Source: Gemmatimonadaceae bacterium
GTDB taxonomy: Bacteria; Gemmatimonadota; Gemmatimonadetes; Gemmatimonadales; Gemmatimonadaceae
Length of the DNA: 64,000 nucleotides
Direction of reading: 5' to 3'
Assembly: GCA_019752115.1 (NCBI GenBank)
Contig: JAIEMN010000011.1
Span: forward strand, 1 to 64,000
Below, piece after piece: positions 32,619-41,136 of this stretch (positions are counted from its first letter, which is position 1; the number at the start of each line of letters is the position of its first letter). The notes under the pieces were generated by a model. It worked only from the letters and a program-made list of their open reading frames with translations, was not told where the DNA came from and ran no database searches. A program made the position numbers and the translations under genes.

Positions 32619-34759
32619 TGACACCCGACCCGAATCTCAACCGGCGGCAGTTCCTCAAGATCAGTGCGCTGGCCGGCGGTGGCCTGCTGGTCGCGAGCGC
32701 GTGGGATGCCACGGAGCACGTTGCTGCCGCGCAGGCGGAACCAACCGCCGGCCTCGCGCCGATCGCGGACTTTGCGCCCAACGTATTCGTGAGCATCGCG
32801 CCGAGCGGCGCCGTCACGCTGATCGCGCCGAACAGCGAGATGGGGCAGGGGATCAAGACGTCGTTGCCCATGATCATCGCCGAAGAGCTCGATGTGAAAT
32901 GGGAGCAGGTCACGGTGGTGCAGGGCGATCTGAATCCGGCCTACGGGCGGCAGTTCAGCGTGGGGAGCGGGTCGACCGTGTCGAACTACGTCGCGATGCG
33001 CCGGGCCGGTGCAGCGGCACGGGCCATGCTCGTAGAGGCGGCGGCGCAGCAGTGGGGGGTGAGCGCCAGCGAGTGCAGCACGGCCAACGGCGTGGTGACG
33101 CACGGACCCTCGAAGCGCACGGCGACGTACGGTGAGCTCGCCACCAAGGCCGCGACGCTCCCCGTGCCGGCGAACGTCACGCTCAAGGATCCCGCCACCT
33201 TCACGCTGCTCGGTACGCGCGTTCCCGGCGTGGACAACCGCAAGATCGTGAAGGGCGCGCCGCTCTTCGGTATCGACGTGAAGCTGCCCGGCATGCTCTA
33301 CGCCACGTACACCAAGTGCCCGGTGTTCGGCGGCGAAGTGGGCACCGCAAACCTCGACGAGGTGAAGACCAAGCCGGGCGTGCGTGATGCGTTCGTGCTC
33401 AGTGGCATTGCCGGGCTCCCGTCAGGCGTCGCGATCGTGGCTGATTCCACCTGGAACGCGTTCAGCGCCACGAAGGCCCTGAAGGTGCAGTGGAACGAAG
33501 GCGCGCAGGTCTCGCAAAGCAGCGCCGATATGGCCACGCAGGCGCAAACGCTGGCGAATGCCAACGCGCCGACGGCGCTGCCAGCGGGCGCCAAGGTCGT
33601 GGAAGCGGTCTATCACTATCCCTTCCTCGCGCACGCCACACTCGAACCGCAGAACTGCACCGCGTGGTTCAAAGATGGCGTCATGGAGATGTGGACGCCC
33701 ACGCAAATCCCTGCCTCGGGCCAGGGGCTGGTGACGCAGGGGCTCGGACTCTCGGCGAAGGATGTGAAGGTGCACATCACGCGACTGGGCGGCGGCTTTG
33801 GCCGGCGCGGGAGCAATGAGTTCTCACTCGAGGCCGCGGCGATTGCCAAGAAGCTCGCCGGGACGTCGATCAAGCTCACGTGGACGCGCGAGCAGGATTT
33901 CGCCCACGACAACTATCGGTCGAACGGGTGGCACTTCTTTACCGCAGGGCTCGACAGCAACGGGACCGTGGTGGCGCTGCACGACGCGTTCGTGAAGATG
34001 CAGGGCGGGCCCGGCGACATGTCCGCCAGTGGCTTCCCGTTCAATGCCGTGCCCGGGGCGCAGGTACGCTCCGCGAAGCTGCGCGGGGGCGTTCCGACGG
34101 GGTACTGGCGTGCGCCGGGGGACAACGGGAATGTGTGGGCCACCGAGTGCTTCATGAACGAACTCGCGTACGCCGCCGGGAAGGAGCCGCTCGCCTTCAC
34201 GCTGGACATGCTGGCGAAGGTGCCGGCATCGCCGCGCTTTGATGCGACGAAGATGACCGCGGTGCTCAAGCTCGCGACCGAGAAGGCGAACTGGGGGCAG
34301 CCGCGTCCGCGTGGTGAGGGGCAGGGGTTCGCGATCTGCTTCGCGAACAACGCCTATGTCGCCATCGTCGCCGATGTCGCGGTGAGTCCGGCCGGCGAAC
34401 TCAAGATCAAGAAGCTCACCGCCGCCGTGGATGCCGGGACCATCGTGAACCTCAGTGGTGCCGAAGCGCAGGTGCAGGGGTCGATGCTCGATGGCATCAG
34501 CGCGGCGTGGTTTCAGAAGGTCACGATCGAACGTGGGGCGGCCGCGCAGACGAACTTCAACAAGTATCCGATGCTGCGCATGAATCAGGCGCCGCCGGCG
34601 GTCGCGGTGCACTTCATCAAGTCGTCCGCGCCTCCAACGGGGCTGGGGGAACCGGCGCTGCCGGCCGCCGCACCGGCGGTGTGCAACGCGATCTTCGCGG
34701 CGACGGGGAAGCGGATCCGCACGCTGCCGATTGCGGATGAGTCGCTGAAGTGGGCGTAG
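32618..34759 (+). CDS. Molybdopterin-binding subunit of xanthine dehydrogenase family (IorB type), Tat-exported
   Basis: A 713-residue catalytic subunit. It starts with a Tat signal (NRRQFLK, then a hydrophobic stretch to about 40). The molybdopterin-contact motifs are RLGGGFGRRGSNEF, the GQG-like ASGQGLVTQGLG, and TGYWRAPGDNGNVW. The late phrase PTGLGEPALPAAAPAVCNAI contains the expected catalytic Glu of G-L-G-E-P. The protein is shorter than many IorB homologues (about 730-780). The substrate is unknown: aldehydes or N-heterocycles are typical. Export with the small subunit is implied by the Tat signal. Confidence 0.9.
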   Translation: MTPDPNLNRRQFLKISALAGGGLLVASAWDATEHVAAAQAEPTAGLAPIADFAPNVFVSIAPSGAVTLIAPNSEMGQGIKTSLPMIIAEELDVKWEQVTVVQGDLNPAYGRQFSVGSGSTVSNYVAMRRAGAAARAMLVEAAAQQWGVSASECSTANGVVTHGPSKRTATYGELATKAATLPVPANVTLKDPATFTLLGTRVPGVDNRKIVKGAPLFGIDVKLPGMLYATYTKCPVFGGEVGTANLDEVKTKPGVRDAFVLSGIAGLPSGVAIVADSTWNAFSATKALKVQWNEGAQVSQSSADMATQAQTLANANAPTALPAGAKVVEAVYHYPFLAHATLEPQNCTAWFKDGVMEMWTPTQIPASGQGLVTQGLGLSAKDVKVHITRLGGGFGRRGSNEFSLEAAAIAKKLAGTSIKLTWTREQDFAHDNYRSNGWHFFTAGLDSNGTVVALHDAFVKMQGGPGDMSASGFPFNAVPGAQVRSAKLRGGVPTGYWRAPGDNGNVWATECFMNELAYAAGKEPLAFTLDMLAKVPASPRFDATKMTAVLKLATEKANWGQPRPRGEGQGFAICFANNAYVAIVADVAVSPAGELKIKKLTAAVDAGTIVNLSGAEAQVQGSMLDGISAAWFQKVTIERGAAAQTNFNKYPMLRMNQAPPAVAVHFIKSSAPPTGLGEPALPAAAPAVCNAIFAATGKRIRTLPIADESLKWA

Positions 34760-34766
34760 CGGCCTG

Positions 34767-35453
34767 ATGTCCCATCCGCCGCATCGTGGACCACGCCAGC
34801 GCATCGCCCACATGCGGCCGCTGGTCAAGATCATGTGGTCGATCGTGGCGGCGGCCGTGACCGGCGGCGTGCTGCTCGCGCGCGGGACGCCCGTCGAGAT
34901 GTCGCTCGTGATGACGTGGAACGTGTTCGCGCTGGTGGCGCTCCTGCTCACGTGGGCGGCTATCCTCACGCTCGAGCCGCGCGAGATTCATGCCCTCGCC
35001 CAAGTTGAAGACCCCGGGCGTGGCGCCTCACTGGTGCTGGTGCTCCTTGGCGCCGCGGCCGCGCTTCTGGCGGTACTGCTGCTGCTCAATGCCAGCGCCG
35101 GGTTGCATGGCGCCGAGCGGACGGGCGCGATTGGCATCGCCCTCTCGGCGGTCGCGCTGGCCTGGCTGCTGATTCACACGGTCTTCACGCTCCGCTACGC
35201 CCACTTGTACCACGAGCGACCTGCGGCCGAGACGCCCATTGAGTTTCCCGGCCTCGCCGATCTCCCGGACTATCTCGACTTTGCCTATTTCGCGTTCGTG
35301 ATCGGCATGACGGCGCAAACGGCGGACGTCAACATTCATGACCAGCGCGTGCGGCGTTTTGCGCTGCTACACGGCGTGATCGCCTTCGTGTACAACACGG
35401 CGATCGTTGCCATGAGCATCGGGCTGGTGTCAACGCTGTTGTCGGCCTCCTAG
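34767..35453 (+). CDS. DUF1345 membrane protein
   Basis: A 228-residue membrane protein with about six hydrophobic segments. The signature ADLPDYLDFAYFAFVIGMTAQTADVNI is typical of DUF1345, followed by RRFALLHGVIAFVYNTAIVAMSI. Function unknown in the family. The translation start could be at 34767 or at an internal ATG (34812); the former is kept because it follows the molybdenum hydroxylase gene by only seven bases. It may simply share that transcript. Confidence 0.85.
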   Translation: MSHPPHRGPRQRIAHMRPLVKIMWSIVAAAVTGGVLLARGTPVEMSLVMTWNVFALVALLLTWAAILTLEPREIHALAQVEDPGRGASLVLVLLGAAAALLAVLLLLNASAGLHGAERTGAIGIALSAVALAWLLIHTVFTLRYAHLYHERPAAETPIEFPGLADLPDYLDFAYFAFVIGMTAQTADVNIHDQRVRRFALLHGVIAFVYNTAIVAMSIGLVSTLLSAS

Positions 35454-35475
35454 CGCGAGACGCGCGCGGCATCCG

Positions 35476-36621
35476 TCACGCGGATCGCGAGGCCAGCCGC
35501 ACCGTCAACGCCTCGTATCCCACCTGGCGCTCGTACCGGGCTTCGCGCTCCACCTTGGGGTGGGCGGCGAGGACGGTGAGGCCGTCGAGCTGTGCCACGC
35601 ACTGCTCGAGCAGCGTGCGCAGGATGAGCCGCGCGTGTGGCGCCCCAAGGCAGAAGTGCGTGCCGGTGCCGAACGCCACATGGGGATTGGGGCGGCGATC
35701 GAACTGCACCCGCTCCGGTTCATCGAAGACGGTGGCGTCGCGATTGGCAGAGGCGAAGTTGAGCGACACGCGGCCGTTGGCCGGGATCGTCTCGCCTAAT
35801 ACGGTCGTCTCCACCGGACAGACGCGTGCGAGATGCGTGAGCGGCGACACCCAGCGGAAGAACTCTTCGGCGGCTTGCGGAATACACCGGGGATCCGCGC
35901 GCAGCTGCGCGAGCGAGTCCGGATGGCCGGCGAAGTACGCGAGCACCGAGGAGATGGTGTGAATGATCGTGTCGCGCCCACCGGCAAAGGTGAGGTTGGC
36001 AAACCCCATCATCTCGTCCCGCGTGAGCGCGCGGCCGCGGAAGGTGGCCTGCGTGAGCGCGCTGAAGAAGTCGTCGCCCGGCGCGGCGGTGGCGCGGTCG
36101 AACTGCGCGTGCAGATACCGCTCGAGGGTGGACCCCTTCTCGTGGCTATCGCTGCCGTCGTGAAAGACGTGAATGCCCCAGCCGATCCAGATCTCGGCTT
36201 CGGCCTCCGGCATGCGCAGCAGGTGCGTCAACGCGCGCGACTGGATGGGGAGCGCAAACTCCCGCACGACCTCGATGGACGGGCGCGCGAGGGCATCCGC
36301 GAGCATGCCGCCGATCAGGCGGTGCATCCAGGCGATGGTCTCGGCTTCCTTGGCCTCCTTGAAGAAGGGGGCCACGATGTCGCGGTAGTCCCCGTGATCG
36401 GGCGGGTCGGTCTCGATGGGGAGCTGCCGCATGGAGCGCACCGATTCCTCCGAGGGGATCGGCACGCGGAAGGGCGCATCGGAGCTGAACGTGCGCCAGT
36501 CACGCGCAGCGTTCCGCACGTCCTCGTGACGCAGCAGCATGGGGAGCTCCTCCCCCTGAAAGGGGCACCGCATCACGCCGCGGGTGGTGCGGGCGTCGCG
36601 GAACGGATCAGCGGAGGCCAT
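35476..36621 (-). CDS. Cytochrome P450
   Basis: A 381-residue soluble bacterial P450. Heme-binding C324 is in FGTGTHFCLGAPHARL, the I-helix motif is AGGRDT (213-218), and the K-helix E-x-x-R is E253-R256 (EEFFRW). The I-helix and heme motifs are intact, so it should bind O2 and hydroxylate a substrate. Redox partners are not encoded nearby. The start overlaps the end of the GH13 gene by 14 bases, so it is the last member of a GH127-GH13-P450 operon. A P450 in a carbohydrate operon is unusual. Confidence 0.92.
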   Translation of the reverse strand: MASADPFRDARTTRGVMRCPFQGEELPMLLRHEDVRNAARDWRTFSSDAPFRVPIPSEESVRSMRQLPIETDPPDHGDYRDIVAPFFKEAKEAETIAWMHRLIGGMLADALARPSIEVVREFALPIQSRALTHLLRMPEAEAEIWIGWGIHVFHDGSDSHEKGSTLERYLHAQFDRATAAPGDDFFSALTQATFRGRALTRDEMMGFANLTFAGGRDTIIHTISSVLAYFAGHPDSLAQLRADPRCIPQAAEEFFRWVSPLTHLARVCPVETTVLGETIPANGRVSLNFASANRDATVFDEPERVQFDRRPNPHVAFGTGTHFCLGAPHARLILRTLLEQCVAQLDGLTVLAAHPKVEREARYERQVGYEALTVRLASRSA

Positions 36622-38212
36622 AGACGCGGACGGCGTAGGGCGGCAGGGTGATCGACAGCTGTCCGGTGGCGTCGAGCGCGGCCGAGTCGGCTCCGAAGAG
36701 GCTCTGTACGCGCGGGCGGCCGTTCGCGACAGGGCGCACGGTGGTGCTCGCGGGCGCATCGCTCAGGTTGACCACGACCAGCACGCGATCGCTCCCCGCG
36801 GAGCGCTGGAACGCGAAGACCGCCGGATGCGCGTTCTCCAGGAGCTGCTGATCCCCACGGCGGAGTGCGGCGTGCGCACGGCGCAGCGCCAGCAGCGACT
36901 GGTAGGTCGCCAGCAGCGAGTCGGGCTGGCCGCGCTGACTCTCCAACGAGACCCCGCCTCCCTTGGCCAGCGGACTCTGATCCCACCACGTGCCCGTGTT
37001 GCGATACCAGACGGCCATGCCGTTGCTCACGCGCGCCGTCCACGGAAACGCCTCACGGAGTGGGATGTCGCCGCCGTCTGACGACTGGTCGTTGATGTGG
37101 CGACCGGTCATGCCGAGCTCCTGCCCGTAGTAGATCAGCGGAATGCCCTTGAGCAGCAAATTGAGTGCGGCGCCGACCTTGGCCTTGCGGAGATCGCCCT
37201 TCACGGCGCTCGCAAAGCGCTCGACGTCGTGGTTCTCGATGAAGAGCACCTGCTGCTTGCCGGCCGGGGTGCGCCGATCCGTTTCGGCCACCGCCTTGGT
37301 CAGCTGCGCCTTGTCGAAGCTCAGGATGGCGCCGCGCAGCGGAAACGCGAAGACCATGTCGGCGTTGCCACGGGTGAGCCACGCATCACCGTAGCCCCAG
37401 TCGGCCTGCTCGGCCAGGATGCGTACGCGCGGATCGACACGGCGCAGTTCGCGAAAGAGCGGCGACCAGAAGCGCGGAAAGAGATCGGGGAGGGCTGGCT
37501 TGTTGTCGAGCGTGTCCTGCATGTGGTCGATGCGGAACCCGTCCACCCCGTCGTTGCGCCCCGGCGCGCTGGGGCGCAGGAAGTGCGTGAAGGCCTGCGC
37601 CTGCACACGCTGCACGTCGGGGTTGAGCAGGTTCACGGTGGCGATCCGCACCCGCTGTCCGTCGTACAGCGGCACCTCGGGGACCTCCCAGAATCCCGTC
37701 TGGTACGTCGTGTTGGCGCTGTCCCGATAGAGCAGATACGGCGTGAACTTCGAACCGGGCTTGCCGAAGGACTCGGTGAGCCAGGGGTGATTGCCGCTCA
37801 CGTACTGCAGCTCCATGTCGAGATAGAGTTGCATCCCTCGCTGGTGCAGGGCGCGGACGAGATCCCGCAGGTCGCGTTCCGTGCCGAACTCACGATCAAT
37901 GGCGGTGAAGTCGTCGAGGAAGTAGTTGTGATAGAACGGCGACGCGCCGATGGGCGTGAGCAGCAGTGTGGTCACGCCGAGCTGCTGGAGATAGTCCAGC
38001 TGCTGCGCAATGCCTTTGAGGTCGCCCTGCTGATCGCCGTTGCTGTCGCGGAAGCTTCGGACGAAGAGCTGATAGAAGACCTGGTCCCGCTCTGCGGGGC
38101 GCACAGCCGGCGGCGCAGCACGCTGCGCGGTGACTGGTATCGTGTTGAGCGCGCTGCTGGCCAGCACAGCGAGCGTAACGAGCGTGGTGCGCCGGCGAAG
38201 GGTATTGATCAT
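36608..38212 (-). CDS. Exported alpha-amylase family glycoside hydrolase, GH13
   Basis: A 534-residue secreted enzyme with a signal peptide (1-29, ending VTAQ). The (beta/alpha)8 barrel starts at ERDQVFYQLFVRSFRDSNGD. The catalytic residues are D229 (nucleophile, DGFRIDHMQD), E268 (acid, ILAEQADWG) and D329 (FIENHDVERF). A C-terminal beta domain ends LPPYAVRVYGLR. It acts on alpha-glucosidic bonds outside the cytoplasm. A GH127 gene overlaps its start by four bases and a P450 gene overlaps its end. Confidence 0.93.
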   Translation of the reverse strand: MINTLRRRTTLVTLAVLASSALNTIPVTAQRAAPPAVRPAERDQVFYQLFVRSFRDSNGDQQGDLKGIAQQLDYLQQLGVTTLLLTPIGASPFYHNYFLDDFTAIDREFGTERDLRDLVRALHQRGMQLYLDMELQYVSGNHPWLTESFGKPGSKFTPYLLYRDSANTTYQTGFWEVPEVPLYDGQRVRIATVNLLNPDVQRVQAQAFTHFLRPSAPGRNDGVDGFRIDHMQDTLDNKPALPDLFPRFWSPLFRELRRVDPRVRILAEQADWGYGDAWLTRGNADMVFAFPLRGAILSFDKAQLTKAVAETDRRTPAGKQQVLFIENHDVERFASAVKGDLRKAKVGAALNLLLKGIPLIYYGQELGMTGRHINDQSSDGGDIPLREAFPWTARVSNGMAVWYRNTGTWWDQSPLAKGGGVSLESQRGQPDSLLATYQSLLALRRAHAALRRGDQQLLENAHPAVFAFQRSAGSDRVLVVVNLSDAPASTTVRPVANGRPRVQSLFGADSAALDATGQLSITLPPYAVRVYGLR

Positions 38213-40149
38213 GGGCGGGAAGCGGGGTGAACGGGCGGGAACGTCACCTGACGAAGGATGGTGGTCCCCATGGGCTGCAGGCGCACCGGCTCCGGCTGCT
38301 GCGTGACGGGGTTGTGTAGCATGACCGACCAGTGGCGCGGATGATCGGCGATCGGTGTGGCCCGGAGCGGACCGGCGAAGGCATGCCGCACGGGATCCGG
38401 TGTCGTGTAGTTCCGATCGACAAAGCCGGGGAGCGCATAGCGCCTGGTGATGACCTCGTCGGCCGGCAGTGCGCGCGCCAGGACGCAGGGACCATCGGTG
38501 AAGTACGCGGCACCGTGTGCGTCGCGATGCACCGTGAGTTCGGCGATCAGCGTGACGTGCAGCACCACGGGTTCGCGACTCGGCGCGATGGTGAAGCACA
38601 GAAAGCCGTCGACGTCGGTACACACGGCGCTGGTCTGTACGCGCTGGGCCCAGCCGGGGCGTCGGATCTGGAGGGAGAGCCCCGCGATCGCGCCCTCGAT
38701 GGTGAGGTGCAGCGTATCGCTGTGCGGGTACTCGGTCTCCATCGCCACGCGGATCTCCTGGTCGGCGATCACGGTGCGCACCGTACTCGGTCCGAGGAGC
38801 GTGGCCACCAGGGTGTCGCCACGGCGCATCCACAGGTGCTGGACGTAGGTCGGCGTGATACGGCCGGCATTGGGGACGCAGCACACCGCCGCCTCGCGAT
38901 GAACGGGCGAGTAGCGGTAGCGCGTCTGCGTGGGATGCGCCGGGTCGTTGTTGCGCGAGCCGGTCATGGCGTACGCGTTATCGCTCGTGAGATACGCAAT
39001 ACCGCGTCCATCGGGGTGCCGCGCCCCCTGTGCCGCGTTGACGAACAGCTGCTCCATCGCATCGCCCCAGGCCGCGTGCCCCTGCTTGGCAAACAGGCTG
39101 GCATAGCTGTGCAGCAGCTCCTGCACGGAACAGGTCTCATAGCCGCGGGTGGTGGCGTTGGCACCGGTGCCGTTGATGAACTCGTCGCCGATAGGCCCGC
39201 CCGAGGGGGAGAGGCACGGCGCCAGCTTCCGGAGATACGCGGCGAGCGCCTGCTCCAGCGCGGCGTCGCCGGAGGCGGCATACGCGGCGGCCACGGCGCG
39301 CAGATGGGCATACGTATGGACGCCGTGACCGGCGAGCGGTCGGGCGTCGTCCTGCAGCGTGTCCAGGCGTGCGTCTTCGGCGAGGGGTTCCGCGCTGAAC
39401 GCCCGATAGAGAAAGACGAGATAGTCCGCATAGCGGCGATCGCCCGTGTGCTGCACCAGCCGCTCGAGGACATCGCTGAGCATGAGGCCATGTGTCAGCC
39501 CGCAGGTATCCGGGCGATCGGTGCGGAACGGACGCGACGCCCCTGCGGGGAGGCGCGCCATGAGCTCATCGACCGCGCGTCGAACGGCGTCGAGCACCTC
39601 GCCGCGCTGCGTGTACTCGTACCAGGCGAGGAGATAGCGAAGCGCGGTGGCTTTGGCCCACAGCTCACCATTCTCACCGGTGAGCGTATAGCGGAGCGCC
39701 GGTGCGTAGATCCCGAGGTAGCCGTCGTCGTCCTGCGTGGCGAGCAGCGCCTCGACCTGACCGGCCGCCCGCGTCAGGGCGTCGTCGTCGCCGAGGAGGA
39801 TGGCGGTGCGGATGAAGCCGTCCCACCAGTTGCTCTGGGTCTCGCTATTCCACCACAGAAACTGGGCGCGGTCCGCCTCGGGCACACCCAGCGCGCCCAC
39901 ATCCTTGGCGCGCACGCTGGGCGAGAGGCGATCGCGCCCGTAGATGTCGTCGTGGATCACCAGCTCCGGCACGAGCTGATCGAGGTGCCCCGTGATGCCG
40001 TCGAGATTGGCACGCAGCTGCTCGCGCAGCCACCCTCGAGGCGCAATGGCACCCAGCGGCAGCGTCTGGAGTGCCTCGGGGATCGGCGCGGCTGTGCCGC
40101 GCGGCGCGGAGTGTTCGGCGCTGGTGAGGGGCGCCGGGGGGGCAGTCAT
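38209..40149 (-). CDS. GH127-type beta-L-arabinofuranosidase (DUF1680)
   Basis: A 646-residue (alpha/alpha)6-barrel enzyme of the GH127/DUF1680 type. The zinc and catalytic cluster is visible: E338 and C340 (YETCSVQE) plus C423 and C424 (AVCCVPNAGR). By recall these correspond to the Glu, Cys and CC ligands of characterised HypBA1. No signal peptide is seen, so it is probably cytoplasmic and acts on an imported arabinose-containing oligosaccharide. It heads the operon and is divergent from an AraC-type regulator gene. Confidence 0.9.
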   Translation of the reverse strand: MTAPPAPLTSAEHSAPRGTAAPIPEALQTLPLGAIAPRGWLREQLRANLDGITGHLDQLVPELVIHDDIYGRDRLSPSVRAKDVGALGVPEADRAQFLWWNSETQSNWWDGFIRTAILLGDDDALTRAAGQVEALLATQDDDGYLGIYAPALRYTLTGENGELWAKATALRYLLAWYEYTQRGEVLDAVRRAVDELMARLPAGASRPFRTDRPDTCGLTHGLMLSDVLERLVQHTGDRRYADYLVFLYRAFSAEPLAEDARLDTLQDDARPLAGHGVHTYAHLRAVAAAYAASGDAALEQALAAYLRKLAPCLSPSGGPIGDEFINGTGANATTRGYETCSVQELLHSYASLFAKQGHAAWGDAMEQLFVNAAQGARHPDGRGIAYLTSDNAYAMTGSRNNDPAHPTQTRYRYSPVHREAAVCCVPNAGRITPTYVQHLWMRRGDTLVATLLGPSTVRTVIADQEIRVAMETEYPHSDTLHLTIEGAIAGLSLQIRRPGWAQRVQTSAVCTDVDGFLCFTIAPSREPVVLHVTLIAELTVHRDAHGAAYFTDGPCVLARALPADEVITRRYALPGFVDRNYTTPDPVRHAFAGPLRATPIADHPRHWSVMLHNPVTQQPEPVRLQPMGTTILRQVTFPPVHPASRP

Positions 40150-40169
40150 GCGGGAACGGTAGCCCGTCT

Positions 40170-40194
40170 GGTGCCCCGACGCTGCTACGGCACC
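40170..40194. promoter_or_regulatory. Small dyad between GH127 and AraC genes
   Basis: GGTGCC and GGCACC are inverted with a 13-base gap in the 72-bp divergent intergenic space. It might bind the AraC-type regulator or another factor. The call is weak because the arms are only six bases. Confidence 0.3.
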
Positions 40195-40221
40195 GACACG
40201 CCCTGATACTATTTTACCAAC

Positions 40222-41136
40222 ATGCAGCGCGCCGATGCCGAACCTCGCCGAGCCCGCCCGGAGGGGCAGTCATTTGCCGCGTTCCGCTACACGGCGTCGG
40301 CGTTCCGCTTTTGGTGGCACCAGCATCCGGAGCTCGAGCTCACGTACATCGAGTCCGGTGCGGGGACGCGGTTCGTGGGCGATTCGATCGCGCCGTTCGG
40401 GCCCGGGGATCTGGTGCTGGTGGGCGGCCATCTGCCGCACACGTGGTCATCGGAAGGGCGCGCGGGCGGCGCGCGTTCGCATCGCGCGATTGTGGTGCAC
40501 GTTCCGCCCGAACTCTTCGAGGTGGCGGCGCCCGAGTTCGCCGCGATCCGCGCGCTGCTGCGCCGTGCGCCGCGCGGGGTCGCCTTCTCGTCACGCGCCG
40601 CCGCGGCGGTGCAGGAGGCTCTGGTGCAACTGCCCACGCAGCGCGGTCTGACGGCGTGGAGTGCCCTGGCGGGCATCCTGCACACGCTGGCCGGCGACCA
40701 GGCGGCAAGGGTGCTCGCCAGCGACGGGTATGCGCCAGGCGATCGGTATGGGGTGCAGCCCCGTCTCGCTCGCGCGCTCGCGTATATCGACGCGCACGCC
40801 ACGTCGGATAGCCTGTCGCTCCGCGACGTGGCGCGCACCGTGCACCTCACGCCGACCGCGTTCTCCCGGTTTTTCCGCCAGCATACCGGCGGCACCCTCG
40901 TGGAGCACATCACCGCGGTGCGCATTGGGCTCGCGTGTCGGCAGCTCACCGAATCCGATCAGCGCGTCGCCGAGATTGCCTACGCCTGTGGCTTTGGGAC
41001 GCTGGCCAACTTCAACCGGCGCTTTCGTGCGACCAAGGGGATGACACCGACGGAGTTCCGGCGCCGCTTTCATGACGCGGCGCACGCGGCGCACGCGGCC
41101 GCCCCGGCGCGCGTCAGGCGCTCCAGATCGCGCTGA
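40222..41136 (+). CDS. AraC family transcriptional regulator
   Basis: A 304-residue regulator with an N-terminal cupin-like sensor (about 20-100, with WWHQHPELELTYIESGAG) and a C-terminal double helix-turn-helix. The latter begins SLSLRDVARTVHLTPTAFSRFF and ends FGTLANFNRRFRATKGMTPTEFRR, the AraC signature. The sensor resembles that of sugar-responsive AraC members. It probably controls the divergent GH127-GH13-P450 operon. Its last 23 bases overlap the end of the convergent M19-like gene. Confidence 0.92.
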   Translation: MQRADAEPRRARPEGQSFAAFRYTASAFRFWWHQHPELELTYIESGAGTRFVGDSIAPFGPGDLVLVGGHLPHTWSSEGRAGGARSHRAIVVHVPPELFEVAAPEFAAIRALLRRAPRGVAFSSRAAAAVQEALVQLPTQRGLTAWSALAGILHTLAGDQAARVLASDGYAPGDRYGVQPRLARALAYIDAHATSDSLSLRDVARTVHLTPTAFSRFFRQHTGGTLVEHITAVRIGLACRQLTESDQRVAEIAYACGFGTLANFNRRFRATKGMTPTEFRRRFHDAAHAAHAAAPARVRRSRSR

